Below, piece by piece: positions 49,000-60,165 of a stretch of DNA of 64,000 nt. The translations under genes were made by a program, and so were the position numbers. Under the pieces are notes generated by a model, which was given only the letters and a program-made list of their open reading frames with translations, was not told where the DNA came from and searched no databases. Origin of the DNA: Rosa chinensis. Its lineage: Eukaryota > Streptophyta > Magnoliopsida > Rosales > Rosaceae. The stretch covers positions 63,196,397-63,260,396 of the forward strand of contig NC_037088.1 of the NCBI RefSeq assembly GCF_002994745.2. The letters run 5' to 3'. Every line of letters starts with the position of its first letter. Positions within the stretch are counted from its first letter, which is position 1.

Positions 49000-50510
49000 A
49001 TCTGAGCGCTTGAACTAATTAAAAGCGAGGAGATCGATCATATGAAGTTAGCAACAAATTTTGAGATGGAAAATGTATTTTATTCTAAAATTCTGTTGTT
49101 AATGGCATTAGACAGAACAAGCCAACAAACTCCTCTTATTCGCACTCACCTCAATAACTATCATCTCCTCTCTGATGAAATGTCTCTCTACACAGTTAAG
49201 ATAAAGAGGAAAGGAGGAAACGAAAAGGGTGTCTGGCAAAGTATCAATCGTACAATGTTATCAAAGGTGAGTTGCCTTGCTAGCTAGCTCTGTCATCTTT
49301 AATTTCTTTGATGCTAGTTTTAATTACTAGGTGATCACATCTTACGACCAGTGATAGCATTCGAACCTCATCCTTCCATCACAGGAAGGGAGAATCATAT
49401 CAAGATGAGTAATTGATGCTAGCTAACAATGACATTTGGGTGGCTAGAACATGTATCTGTCATCCAAACCAGTATCTCTTCTAAAAACAACCGCACAGCT
49501 GCAATGCTACTCTGCTGCCTGGAGTTGGTTCAGAGAAGTCTTGATGCTGATATATGTCGTTGTGCACTGTAGTCTGCAATGACAAACATTGACATGTGAA
49601 TCTGCAAGCATTTTATGTCATGAATGTTACTTTTGGGAGAAGAAAAACAGTTACTCTGGACAAGTCTACAGGTTGCATGACATGTACTGTAATAGCTTCA
49701 TAAATTGAGCTCCTAGGATTCCGGACTCATTGCCATTCTGGCTTCTGTTCTTGGTTTAAACTTTGTATTTTATGTGAAGTCATACAGAACAAAAACAAAA
49801 AGATTGAATCTTTCTGAAAGCTCAGGATGTTATTAGTGTATTAATCAAATCTTAATAAAGCCCACCACTTCCACTTGCAATCCAAGCCCATCACTTCACC
49901 ATATACATACGCCTACACAAACTCCAATCCATACATTTAGTAGTAGTAGTAGTACTAGTAGTTCACTGTACCACATTGGATTTTGCTTTCACGATTTGGC
50001 AATCTGCAGCCTACGCTATATACGGGTATTGGTCCTCCAACTCAAAGCCATTTGCTTCATAATTTTTTTTTTTTTGGTTGCTCAGTTTTTAGTGAGTTTA
50101 TGCTGATCGAGTTCGTTTTAATTCAATTTTTGTTTCTGATGCAAGAACAGAATAGTGGCTTTGCGAATTCTAAGCATGAAGGATTGTAGATTGTGGTCTC
50201 TACAGGGAAAGGTATGTCTATGTCTCTAATTCACTTTTTGTTAAGTGGCCAAGTTTGTTGGGGTCGACCAAAACAAAATAAGCAAGTTGTGTATTGTTAA
50301 TAGAGAAAATAAGGAAATGAATGCATCATGTTGATTGTCATTAGGTTACTGGCGCCACAGTAAGCAGAGCATCTTCTTCTTTTCTTTGGTCAAAGAAGCA
50401 CAGCTTCTCATATTAGGCCCTCAGTTCCAGTCAGAAAATCGAGTGTTTCAAATCCGGCGTTAGGCCACTCATCGCTCTTTGACCAGATTTGATCTTGTGC
50501 TTATCAATAA
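49000..50510. other. 3' flank of TNL-5 and upstream region of TNL-6
   Basis: No gene. It repeats the exon-like blocks at about 49195-49266 and 49385-49680. A GT64 relic follows at 49972-50215. A short (TAG)n tract lies at about 49940-49962. The proximal TNL-6 upstream region has W-box cores at 50388-50393 (as GGTCAA) and 50479-50483 (TTGAC). Confidence 0.5.
49972..50215 (+). pseudogene. GT64 exon 2-3 relic before TNL-6
   Basis: 49972-50020 matches GT64 exon 2 (CACATTGGATTTTGCTTTC, then TTTGGCAATCTGC). 50148-50214 matches exon 3 (CAGAATAGTGGC, GCGAATTCTAAG, then GGGAAAG|GTATG), with the same internal deletion as the 44494-44562 copy. That shared deletion links the two relics. Confidence 0.7.
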
Positions 50511-53500
50511 ATGGCAGCTGCTGCTGCTGATGATTCTTCTTCTTCTTCTTCTCGCATTCGTGGCAGTTATGATGTCTTCTTGAGTTTTAGAGGGTTTGAC
50601 ACTCGCAAGATCTTTGTTGGCCATCTTTACAATGCTCTACAAAGGAAAGCACTCGCTACCTTCATAGATACTGAACAGCTTGGAAAAGGGGACGTTCTCG
50701 GGGTGCTACTGAAAGCTATTGACGCGTCAAAGCTTTCGGTGGTAGTTTTATCTGAGAACTTTGCCTATTCCAAATGGTGCTTACTGGAACTCGAAAAAAT
50801 CGTGGAATGCATGGAAACAAAGAATCATATAGTGGTTCCCATTTTCTACCAAGTAGATCCGGCTGATGTTCGTTATGTGAGGGGAAGTTTCAGCAAAGCG
50901 TTTGAACAACATGAGCACAAGTCCAGGGGGACCCCCGAAGAACGGAAGCGGTGGAAGTCTGCTCTAATTAGAGCCGGCTATATTAATGGCTGGGATTCCC
51001 GCAAATACGAGTAATGTTTCTTCATACTGTTCCAGCTATTATTTACAACAACTGATAACATTGGGACTAGGATAAGCAAAAACACCAAATATAGTCAACT
51101 ACACTATCATCCCTAGTCTAGTAGGCAGCTAAAAACATGAGTATACATCATATAATAAATACAGAACTTTCTTGTCAGACCCAAAATATGAGGCATCTGA
51201 CCAATTTTTGATTTTGCTGGCATAGAGCATAGCTGCACAGTTTTTTATTTTTTATTTTTTTATCTTAGTTCTAAATTAGGAAGGTTATTTATTTATTTAT
51301 TAAACTTTTCCAGTTTTCCTTAGGCCTCCCTTTGCTTTAGGATGGCCCTGGTGAATATTTTCAGCAGGAATCTCGAGAGTGCAGAGTTTTAAGGATGTTA
51401 TGTGAATCCCTGAATTGTTGTAGTTTTAGGTCAGTGGTTAGTGTCTCATTAATTTAGTCTTAACTGGGGAATTACATCATAAAGCATGCATCTCCAAGTA
51501 GCTTGTTCCATCTAACAAACTATCTGGCTGATTAGGATTTTGATCCTTTTGGTTTAAATCCTATATGGTCTATATATCCTGTGATAGAGGGTTCTGACTA
51601 TTTGACTAACTACTTATCAATACTAAAAGCAACTGTATGACACAATACAGTTTTTCAATTTTTTCAGGGATGATGTCAAGCTTATTGATGATGTTGTTAA
51701 AAATGTTTTAAAACAGTTGAGCAACATCAGGGAAAGTAAATCCAATGATGACTTGGTTGGAATGGATTCCCACATAAGCAACATGAAGTCTCTGTTAAGT
51801 GCTTATGGGTCGGGGGATATCTGCATTGTTGGAATATGGGGTATGGGTGGTATAGGGAAGACAACCATCGCTAGAGCTGTTTATGAGGAAATGTGTGGAA
51901 ACTTTGATCACCATTGCTTTCTTTATAATGTCAAGGAAGATTTCAAGAGAAAAGGTGAAGCAGGAATGCAGGAAGAACTTCTATATAGAATCTCAAGGGA
52001 AAATGGGCAGCACTTAAGTTCCAAAATGATTATGGAAAGGCTTAGTGGGATAAAACTTTTTGTTGTTCTCGATGATGTGGACAGTTCTGATCAAATTGAT
52101 GCCCTACTTGGAAAACAATGTTCATTTGGTCGTGGAAGTAGAATCATCATAACGACCAGAGATAAGGGCCTACTTAGAGAATTTGATGTATACGAACCGG
52201 GATATTTAGATGAAGATCAAGCTCTTGAACTCTTTAAGAAGTATGCCTTCAGAACAATCGAACCCTCAACAGAGTACGATCATCTCTCACAGAGTGCCAT
52301 AAAATATGCTCAAGGTCTGCCTTTAGCACTTAAAGTCTTGGGAGCCTCTCTCTATAAGAAAAGTGTACGTGAGTGGGAAGTTGAGTTTGAAAAAATAAAG
52401 AAATGCCAGCACCTGGGAATTGAGGGTGTACTAAGGACAACCTACGAAGGACTAGATCATCTACAGAAAACAGTACTTCTAGATATTGCATGTTTCTTTA
52501 AAGAAATGAAAAAGGACTATGCAACAGAAATTCTGGAGGCTTGTGGCTTCTTTCCCATAAGTGTATTACCAGTTCTCGTTGATAGAGCTCTTGTGACAAG
52601 CACTGGATACTATGTTGTGTTGACAATGCATGATTTACTATTGGACATGGCCTTGGGAATTGTCCGTCGAGAATCAAGCCTCAGTAGGTTGACGAGTTCT
52701 GATGAAATTGAGGAGGTGTTAACTCAAAACATGGTGAGATATGACTATAAATCTATTTATTCTTGATGACTTTTTTTTTCTTGTGAAATATCTGAACGGG
52801 AAGCTGCTGAATACAGCAGCAAAGCCTAGCATGTGAAATACTAGAATGCTTCAACTTTGACCAAACTCAAATTCATAAACATGTATTAGTTTATAACTGT
52901 AAATAACGTTTTGGATATTTGCACTGATGAACTTTTTACTTTGTTATCCAGGATACGAAAGCAGTTGAAAGTATAGACCTCGACTTGTACCACTCAAAAG
53001 GCATACGCATAAATGCTAAAGCTTTTGTTCGCATGACGAAACTAAGACTGCTTAGAATCCGATATAACCGATCCATAGACTTTGTTGATGATTATTATGG
53101 TTCACGGGGGGAATTATACCATCTAATTGATGACTGTAAACAACAAGTGAGTGGAGAGTTAAAGTTCCTTTCTCACGAGTTGAGGTGTCTCATCTGGCAT
53201 GGATGCCCCCTGAAATCTTTGCCATCCAATTTCAACCCAAAGCATTTAGTTGACCTTGACATGCGTTCTAGCCGCATCAGACAACTTTGGAAAGGAACCA
53301 AGGTACAATGCTCATTTACATTCTTTATTTTAGAAGGCAGTTAAGTTTTTAATGGCTTGTATGCTATTTAATGCATGTTTTACTGGTACACACATGCAGC
53401 TTCTGAAGAAGTTGAAATACATTGATTTGAGTCTATCTCTATACCTCAAGGAGACGCCCGACTTAACTGAGGCCACAAATCTTGAGAAAGTAAACCTTGA

Positions 53501-56500
53501 AGGTTGTACAAGTTTATTGGAGGTTCACCCATCCATCTCTGATCTTAAGAACCTCGCTTTCTTGAGTCTAAAAGGGTGCAAAGAGCTTAAGATTCTTCCA
53601 AGCAGCTTCTGTATGGAATCTCTTAAGACCCTTGAGCTTTCTGGCTGCTCAAATGTCGACAAATTTCCTGAGATTTCAGAAGTTATGGCCGAGCTACCAC
53701 GGCTTTCTTTAGATAAGACTGCAATTAAAGAACTGCCCTCATCAATAAAAAATCTTAGGGGGCTTGTCACTTTGAGCCTAAAAGATTGCAGAGAACTTGA
53801 GAGTCTCCCAAGCAGCATTTGTCAACTCAAGTCCCTTAGATATGTTACTCTCTCTGGGTGTTCTAAGTTTAAGGTGTTTCCAAAAATTGTGGGGGTAGAA
53901 GATATGAAAGGATTAATAGAGCTTCACATGGATGGAACGTCTATCGAAGAGTTTCTGCCATCAATTTCAGCTCTTAAAGAACTTGTTGTCTTGAGTCTAA
54001 GAGATTGCAAACAGCTAAAGAGTCTTCCTAGTAGCATTCATATGAAATCTCTTGACACACTTATTCTTTCTGGATGTTCGAACCTTCAGAAGTTTCCGGA
54101 GATTTCAGAAAAAATGTGGAGGCTCTCTGAGCTTCATTTAGATGATGTTGCAATTGAAGAACTGCCGCTGTCAATTAAAAACCTTTGCCAGCTGGAATCT
54201 TTGAGCCTTAAAGATTGTGGAGAACTCAAGAGTCTTCCAAGCAGCATTTTTGAACTTGAGAGCCTCAGTATGATTACTGTCTCTGGTTGTTCAAAGTTTA
54301 AGGTGTTTCCACAAAATGAAGAAGATTTGGAAGGACTACAAAAACTTGTTACATTGAGGCTAGAAGATTGTGGAGAACTTAGGAGTCTGCCGAGCAGCAT
54401 TTGTCAACTCAAGTCCCTCAGATTTGTTGCTCTCTCTGGTTGTTCAAAGTTTGAAGTGTTTCCGGAAATTTTAGAAGCTATGGAAGAATTAAGAGAGCTT
54501 CATTTGGATGGAACATCTGTCAAAGACCTTTCCCCATCAATTGAACGGCTTAAGAGGATTATGTTATTGAACATGAGAAACTGCAGAAGCCTCATCTTTC
54601 TTCCTGAAAATATCTGTAATTTGTCATACCTTACAGGTCTCACTCTCTCAGGGTGCTTGAATCTCCATAACTTGCCCAAGAACTTGGGGAAATTAGAATC
54701 CTTGGTGGATCTTGAAGTACAGGGAAGCGGTATAGAGCAACCATTCTCTCTCTTGCAACCAAAGAAGTCACCATCATCATCAGCCAATTGCTTAGTTGGC
54801 ATGGATCGCCATATAAATAAAATGCAATCGCTATTATGTCTTGATCAGGTGGATGATGTTCGTATTGTTGGAATATGTGGAATTGGGGGTATCGGCAAGA
54901 CAACCATTGCTACAGCTGTATATGATAAAATTGCTCCTCAATTTGAACACCACTGTTTTCTTGAGAATGTCAAGGAAGGTTTCACAAAGCATAGTGCAGA
55001 ACAAATGCAGGAAGAACTTCTGACCAGAATCTTAAAGGTAAAGGTGCAGAGTTTAAGCATTTTGAACAGAGGCTCCAATATGCTTATCGAAAGGCTAGGT
55101 ACGAAAAAAGTTCTAGTTGTTCTTGATGATATAGACGATATAACCCAGATTGAAACCTTGCTTGAAAAGCCATATTCATTTGGTGGTGGGAGTAGGATCA
55201 TTGTAACAACTAGAAAGGAAGAACTAATGAGTGGATTTAAAATATATCGTCCCCAGCTATCAAATGCTGAAGCTGTTGAAATCTTCAGACATTTTGCCTT
55301 CAGAACAATTGAACCCTCGAGAGGGTATGATGATCTGTCACAGCGTGCCGCTCAACATGCTCAAGTGCCTTTAGATCTTAAAGTCTGGGGAGCTTTTCTT
55401 TTCAACAAAAGTATACATGAGTGGGAAGATGCCTTGACGGATAAGCACACGGTGTATTGGGTGCTAACAACACACTTTTATGGCCTACATTACTCGGAGA
55501 GGAACATATTAATAGATGTTGCATGGTTCTTTGAAGGAATGAAAAAAGAGTATGCAACAAAAATTCTGCACAATTGTGGCCTCTTTCCCTATAGTGCATT
55601 AAGAGGTCTAATTGATAGATCTCTCGTATCTATATCAGAAAGGGACGGGACTATCAAACTGCATGATTTACTACAGGGGATTGTTCGGGATTGTGTTCGC
55701 CACGAAGATGAACATGAACCTGGAAACCGCAGTAGATTAGAGGGTTACCAGGGAATTAGGTGTTTGTCAACTCCAGATCAGGTGAGATATTGATATCTAT
55801 GACGAATTCCTTTTTCTTTGTAATATCTTTATAAAGCTTCAACATGTAATATTGTAATTCTTTTGTTCAAAGTTTCGTTATTAACCAAAATTTCCATTGA
55901 AAGTCAACTTTGACAAAAAATTAATTTGTAGGAGATATGTGTTAACTTATGATCTTCTATATGGATCTGCATATTTGCACTGACAGAATTTTCTCTATTG
56001 GTTATCCAGGTTACTAAAGCAGTTGAAGTTGTAACCCTTGATCTGTCGAACTCAAAAGAGGTATACTTCATTGCAGAGGCTTTTGTTACAATGAAGAAAT
56101 TAAGACTGCTCCGACTTTATGATAACGGCTCCATTAACTGTAAACAACATGTGATTGGAGACTTTGAGTTTATTTCTCATGAGTTGAGGTGTCTCATCTG
56201 GCATAGATACCCCGTAAAGTCTTTGCCATCCAATTTTCACCCAAAGAATCTTGTCGACCTTGACATGCGTTTTAGTCGCCTTGAACTACTTTGGGAAGGA
56301 ACCAAGGTACAATCATTACTTACTGGTATTTCTTTTAAATGGAAATTACGGTTTAGATGCCTTGTCTATTATTTAATGCTTGTATTTTCCTGGTTGTTTT
56401 GACATGCAGCTTCTGAAGTACTTGACATTCATCAATTTAAGTCACTCTCAGTATCTTAAGGAAATCCCCGACTTAACAACGGCTACAAATCTTGAGAAGC

Positions 56501-57219
56501 TAATTCTTGATGGTTGTACAAGTTTATTCGAGGTGCATCCATCCATTTGGAATCGTAAAAACCTCATTTTCTTAAGTCTAAAAGGTTGCAGACAACTTGA
56601 GATTCTTCCAACCAACATCCATATGAAATCTCTTAAGACCCTTAATCTTTCTGGCTGCACAAATCTTGAGAAGTTTCCGGAGATTTCAGAAGTTATGATG
56701 GAGCTATCAGAGCTTGGTTTAGATGAGACTGCAATTAAAAAACTGCCCTCATCAATTGAACGGCTACAGGGGCTTAATGTATTAAGTATGAGAAACTGCA
56801 CGAGCCTTGTCTCTCTTCCAGACAGCATCTGTAGTTTGGCACACCTTACATTTCTCAATCTGTCTGGGTGCTCAAAACTTTCCGACTTTCCTTACAGCTT
56901 GAGGAATACACAATCATTGACAATCAGTGGTTTAGAAGAACTCACATTCTTTATGAGAAACAAAGAAATAGAAAGTGAGATTTCATCAGACGAGTTCATC
57001 AGTCTCTCTGAAAATTCATCAGAGTCGGGGGAAGAGGTTGATGGAAAAGAAGAGAGAGTGGAGATGGAGGGGGTAGTGCAAAGGGATGATTGCTCCACGG
57101 TAGGAGGGATATTGGGGGCCTTATACTGTTTCTTGAGTTGGCTGCATGGACTATATGTTCGAGGAAAAGGGAGACTGGGTCGCCGGATTCACGGGATTGT
57201 CCGGGAATCGTTACATTAA
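50511..57219 (+). CDS. TNL-6: TIR-NB-ARC-LRR-NB-ARC-LRR fusion protein, 1801 aa
   Basis: Six exons in phase (1802 codons with stop): 50511-51010 TIR; 51668-52733 first NB-ARC; 52952-53302; 53400-55781 LRR fused to a second NB-ARC; 56010-56306; 56410-57219 second LRR and tail. The TIR has YDVFLSFRGFDTRK and WCLLEL. NB1 has GMGGIGKTT (Lys231), FVVLDDV, GLPLALKVLG and MHD, but has lost the usual EPGKRSRLW. In exon 4 the LRRs run to about residue 1090. The frame then passes at PKKSPSSSANC into a typical NB-ARC start (LVGMDRH) with GIGGIGKTT (Lys1139) and VVLDDID. NB2's GLPL is degenerate (AQVPLDLKVWG) and its MHD reads LHD. The C-JID is absent. The C-terminus keeps the hydrophobic GILGALYCFLSWL segment and a basic end. 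All splice sites are GT-AG. It arose most simply by deletion between two neighbouring TNLs; whether NB2 is functional is uncertain. Confidence 0.85.
54768..55781 (+). other. Second NB-ARC domain inside the LRR exon of TNL-6
   Basis: No intron lies between the last LRR (LEVQGSGIEQPFSLLQ) and this domain; the frame is continuous. The Walker A (GIGGIGKTT), RNBS-A (FEHHCFLENVKEGF), Walker B (VLVVLDDIDD) and RNBS-B (SRIIVTTR) motifs are kept. GLPL lacks one codon and is changed, and RNBS-D and MHD are altered. The domain ends at the same type of splice donor (CAG|GTGAGA) as the NB-ARC exon of the other genes. Confidence 0.88.
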
Positions 57220-58006
57220 TTAGCCATACAGATAGGTATACTTTATGTTCTCTTTTCCTTTTCTTATTGTGCCATTACTTTGTTTTCCCAGTATTATTCT
57301 CAGCTTTTTTTTTTTTTTTTGAATGATTAATATAGTCTTAAGCCTACGTCAAGCTTAGGAAATGGATTCTGTAATTTAGGAAATGAGAATTTTTTTTATT
57401 TAAGAAGACTGAAGGGATCTTGTGATTCATATGCAGGTCTTCACACTTTGCAAACAACTTATGCACCGAATCGTCTCACTGAACACCCATGTTGGTGCTC
57501 CTCCAGCTGCCTTGAGGAGCCAATTGCAGCTATTTTTTTTGTTCATTGATTGCTTAAATTAACAGGTGACCATTGACCCCGTTTTGAAACCAGTGATTAC
57601 GTTACAACAATATATTTCCAACACAGAAAGATGAAGATGTAATACTTGATTCTAACCAATGGTTGAATTTTGGAAATGCTTTATCAGATGAATGGCTTGC
57701 AGGGTAGCTAACACATGTCTTGGACATAAGGATTTTCCCTATGGCTCCAAGCATCCACTGTATTTGTCATCCTATTACATCAATGAAACCAGATTGATTG
57801 TTCTCTTCGCAAAGGACTTGCTTTGGGTCCGTGGAAGTTTGTGACAATATGAGTGTCATAGTAGTTGATTTGAACAGATCCAAGAGAGAAGGCAAAGCTG
57901 AAATTGCAGTTGTTTGGTCAAGGTACACAGCGGTAGATAAAATGCTTGAAATGTTGTGTTATTTGGGAATGCTTATAGCAATTTCCTTGTTTAACTAGTT
58001 GATGCA
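57220..58006. other. 3' flank of TNL-6
   Basis: No gene was seen. About 57560-57780 is a broken copy of the exon-like block that is open behind TNL-4 (shared AAACCAGTGATTACGTTACA, then AACACAG and GATG). 57300-57322 is a poly-T run. Confidence 0.45.
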
Positions 58007-58330
58007 TGTCTGGTGTTGCTGTGTGGTATTTGGAATGCAAGGAATGCAATTGTTTGGAGAGGTGGCAGTGGTGATTCAAGGTTAAATGTTCAGAGGGATC
58101 GTACTTATATTGATGACTTTTGCGGGTTCAGACTGTGTATCCAAAGAGGCAACCAAGTCAACTTAGTAACCGGCAGTCCTCCATCTGCGAGTACAAAGTT
58201 GAATTGTGACTGTTGGCGCTTGTGGGAGTGGAATTGTTGGCTTTGAGGGCTGGCGTGCTACTTGCAAGGCGACATCACTAGGCTAATACTGATTATGAGT
58301 GTGATGGTGCTCTATGATGAATGTAGTGTC
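58007..58330 (+). mobile_element. LINE (non-LTR retrotransposon) RNase H relic
   Basis: The reading LLCGIWNARNAIVWRGG, followed about 45 residues later by SPPSASTKLNCD, is the pattern of the plant LINE / RNase H-like region (W.IW.ARN...W, then P.....KLNCDGA). The frame breaks just after the CD. Only this fragment is recognisable. Confidence 0.6.
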
Positions 58331-58499
58331 TCGCATGGACGCCAATACTTCCTTCTCGGATCAAGAGGGCAATGGAGCTGCACACGGTTTAGCTCCCTTT
58401 GGTTCCTTTTCTGCAGAGACTATTTCTGGTTAGGAAAATGAGCCTGTGTTGGCAATTTCTTGCATTGCAATTTGCAGGTGAGTAATGTTTGTAAAATGC

Positions 58500-58610
58500 C
58501 AAATTGTCTTATTTGTTCTTGTTGGACCGGACTTTACTCAATGGATGTCGATTACTTCTCAACTACAGACCCGGCCCAACTCTCAACCCGGACCAATCGT
58601 CCTCTAAGAT
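58500..58610 (+). repeat. Second copy of the GT64 upstream region
   Basis: TTGTTGGACCGG.C.TTACTCAA, then ATTACTTCTCAACTA and CCGGCCCAACTCTCAACCC are shared with 61385-61457, about 200 bp before the GT64 start codon. No GT64 coding exon follows this copy. Confidence 0.75.
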
Positions 58611-58878
58611 TTTAGTAATGTCGGAACATTAATTAAACAATGGCTTTTCCTATGCCTAATCAGTACACCACAATCTGCATTAATCAATGACTTTGGTCCT
58701 AAATCTAAGAATGTTGGAGCAACTTCTTTACCAAAAAAGAAGCAAAACCTAGTAATTTTCTTTTTGCTGTACTGCCAAATTTCCATATACAAACTGGAAA
58801 GTGAAAAAAAAAAATAAACGTACAGGATTACCTATGTTTGACGTCGACGAAAGGAGCACACATCAGAATTCAGAACAT

Positions 58879-59066
58879 AAATTGGGCCGACGACGAAAAG
58901 CCATGTCCTAACACACCAGAACTCCAAGTCCCACAGGGAAAGAAGGCTTGCTTTTGGCAGGCCTCGCCGACGAGTTTGGCGGTTCTCATTGCCGGAGAGG
59001 AAGTCGCCCGAGTCGATGAGTGGGACTTCGAGTTCTGCTGCGTTAGGAATGGCTTTTTGTCGCGTA
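58879..59066. pseudogene. Inverted double relic of a gibberellin 20-oxidase N-terminus
   Basis: On the + strand 58879-58933 encodes NWADDEKPCPNTPELQVP. On the - strand 59066-58940 encodes KAIPNAAELEVPLIDSGDF and then, after a frame change, KLVGEACQK.AFF. Both resemble the N-terminus of GA 20-oxidases (2OG-Fe(II) dioxygenases: WPDEEKP...ELQVPLIDL...LVGEACQKHGFF). The two copies of the DEKP...VP piece face each other with about 88 bp between them and are roughly 88% alike by eye. Neither can be functional. The assignment is from family memory. Confidence 0.55.
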
Positions 59067-59166
59067 CCGGAGAAAAGAGGTGCAGAAGACTAGTGGCTTT
59101 ATTTGGTCATCTTCTTTGTGGTGATTTGGGGATTTCATGCACACAATTGCCATTGCATGCATTAAC

Positions 59167-59170
<4 letters not shown>

Positions 59171-59209
<39 letters not shown>
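59171..59209. repeat. (GA)n microsatellite
   Basis: An uninterrupted GA dinucleotide run of about 39 bases. Confidence 0.95.
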
Positions 59210-59210
<1 letters not shown>

Positions 59211-59281
59211 AGAGCATACCAAGTAGTGGCATGAGAAGAAACTGTGATTGTCTGATTGATATAGAGTTTGAGAAGGTTTGA

Positions 59282-60165
59282 GTAGAGAAAAGGCAAGAAC
59301 CGCTTATTGGGTGGATGAGTGAACAAACAATGGAATCTTATAGCTCTCTCATGGTCTCATTCGAATTATATGGTTTGCAGAAGAGGACTCTTGGAGATGT
59401 GAGATTTGCAGAGGTGGGTTTATGAATTAGCGAGATTCTAAAATGGAACCATCATTATCTCTGTTGTTAGCGCCAGAAAAGCCTTTCCCAAAAGGGTCCT
59501 AGGCTTCTAGCATTTCCGTCTTTGGGGGAGGACCATATGTAATAACAAAGCCATCCAAGATTCCAAGGTACACAACTGGATTCGGGCTGGCTCTCTACGT
59601 GCACCTCAATGATCTTGTCTCCTGGACTTGCCAAGATGAACAGTGGTCTGGATTGCTTGATAAGGCTAATTCAATTTAAACTTCTACTTTCTAGCTAGAG
59701 TCACAGACTTAAGTAGTCCTAAATTGCTTGTCTTCCTTCAACTTCTCCAAGTGTCATAATTGAGGAGATCATAGATGTAGACAGGAGTGCAGCACCTGAT
59801 TCGGTAGATCTAATAATTGCATTTTGGTTCCCTATAAAGAAAGACTAGGTTGTTTGCAAATATTTCAGTTCTATCAGTCAATAGCTTAACGCAGGTATTC
59901 ATCACGAACCTAGGCAGATGATTTGTCCCGATTGCAGGTCCTATTATCGAACAAGAATGGGCGATCGCAGGCCCACAGAAAAGCAATTAATGCTAGGAAC
60001 TCACATTAAACCAACTATTAAAGGGGCATTTTAAAGGGGCATTTTAATCCCGATTAAAACCCTAATGAAATAGCGTCTGAGGTTCGCTTCAATGAACCAC
60101 AAAAATTACATATTTTTGGGTCGTTAAGGTTTGGATTCGATTGAATAGGTTAGATCCCAGTTTTT
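59282..60165. other. Intergenic region
   Basis: No gene or known element was recognised. A short direct repeat AAAGGGGCATTTTA occurs twice at about 60017-60048. Confidence 0.5.

Noticed and set aside
58838..59281. A 147-codon + strand gene
   Set aside because: Only its first part resembles GA20ox; the rest is the antisense of another GA20ox fragment and a GA microsatellite, so it is not a gene.
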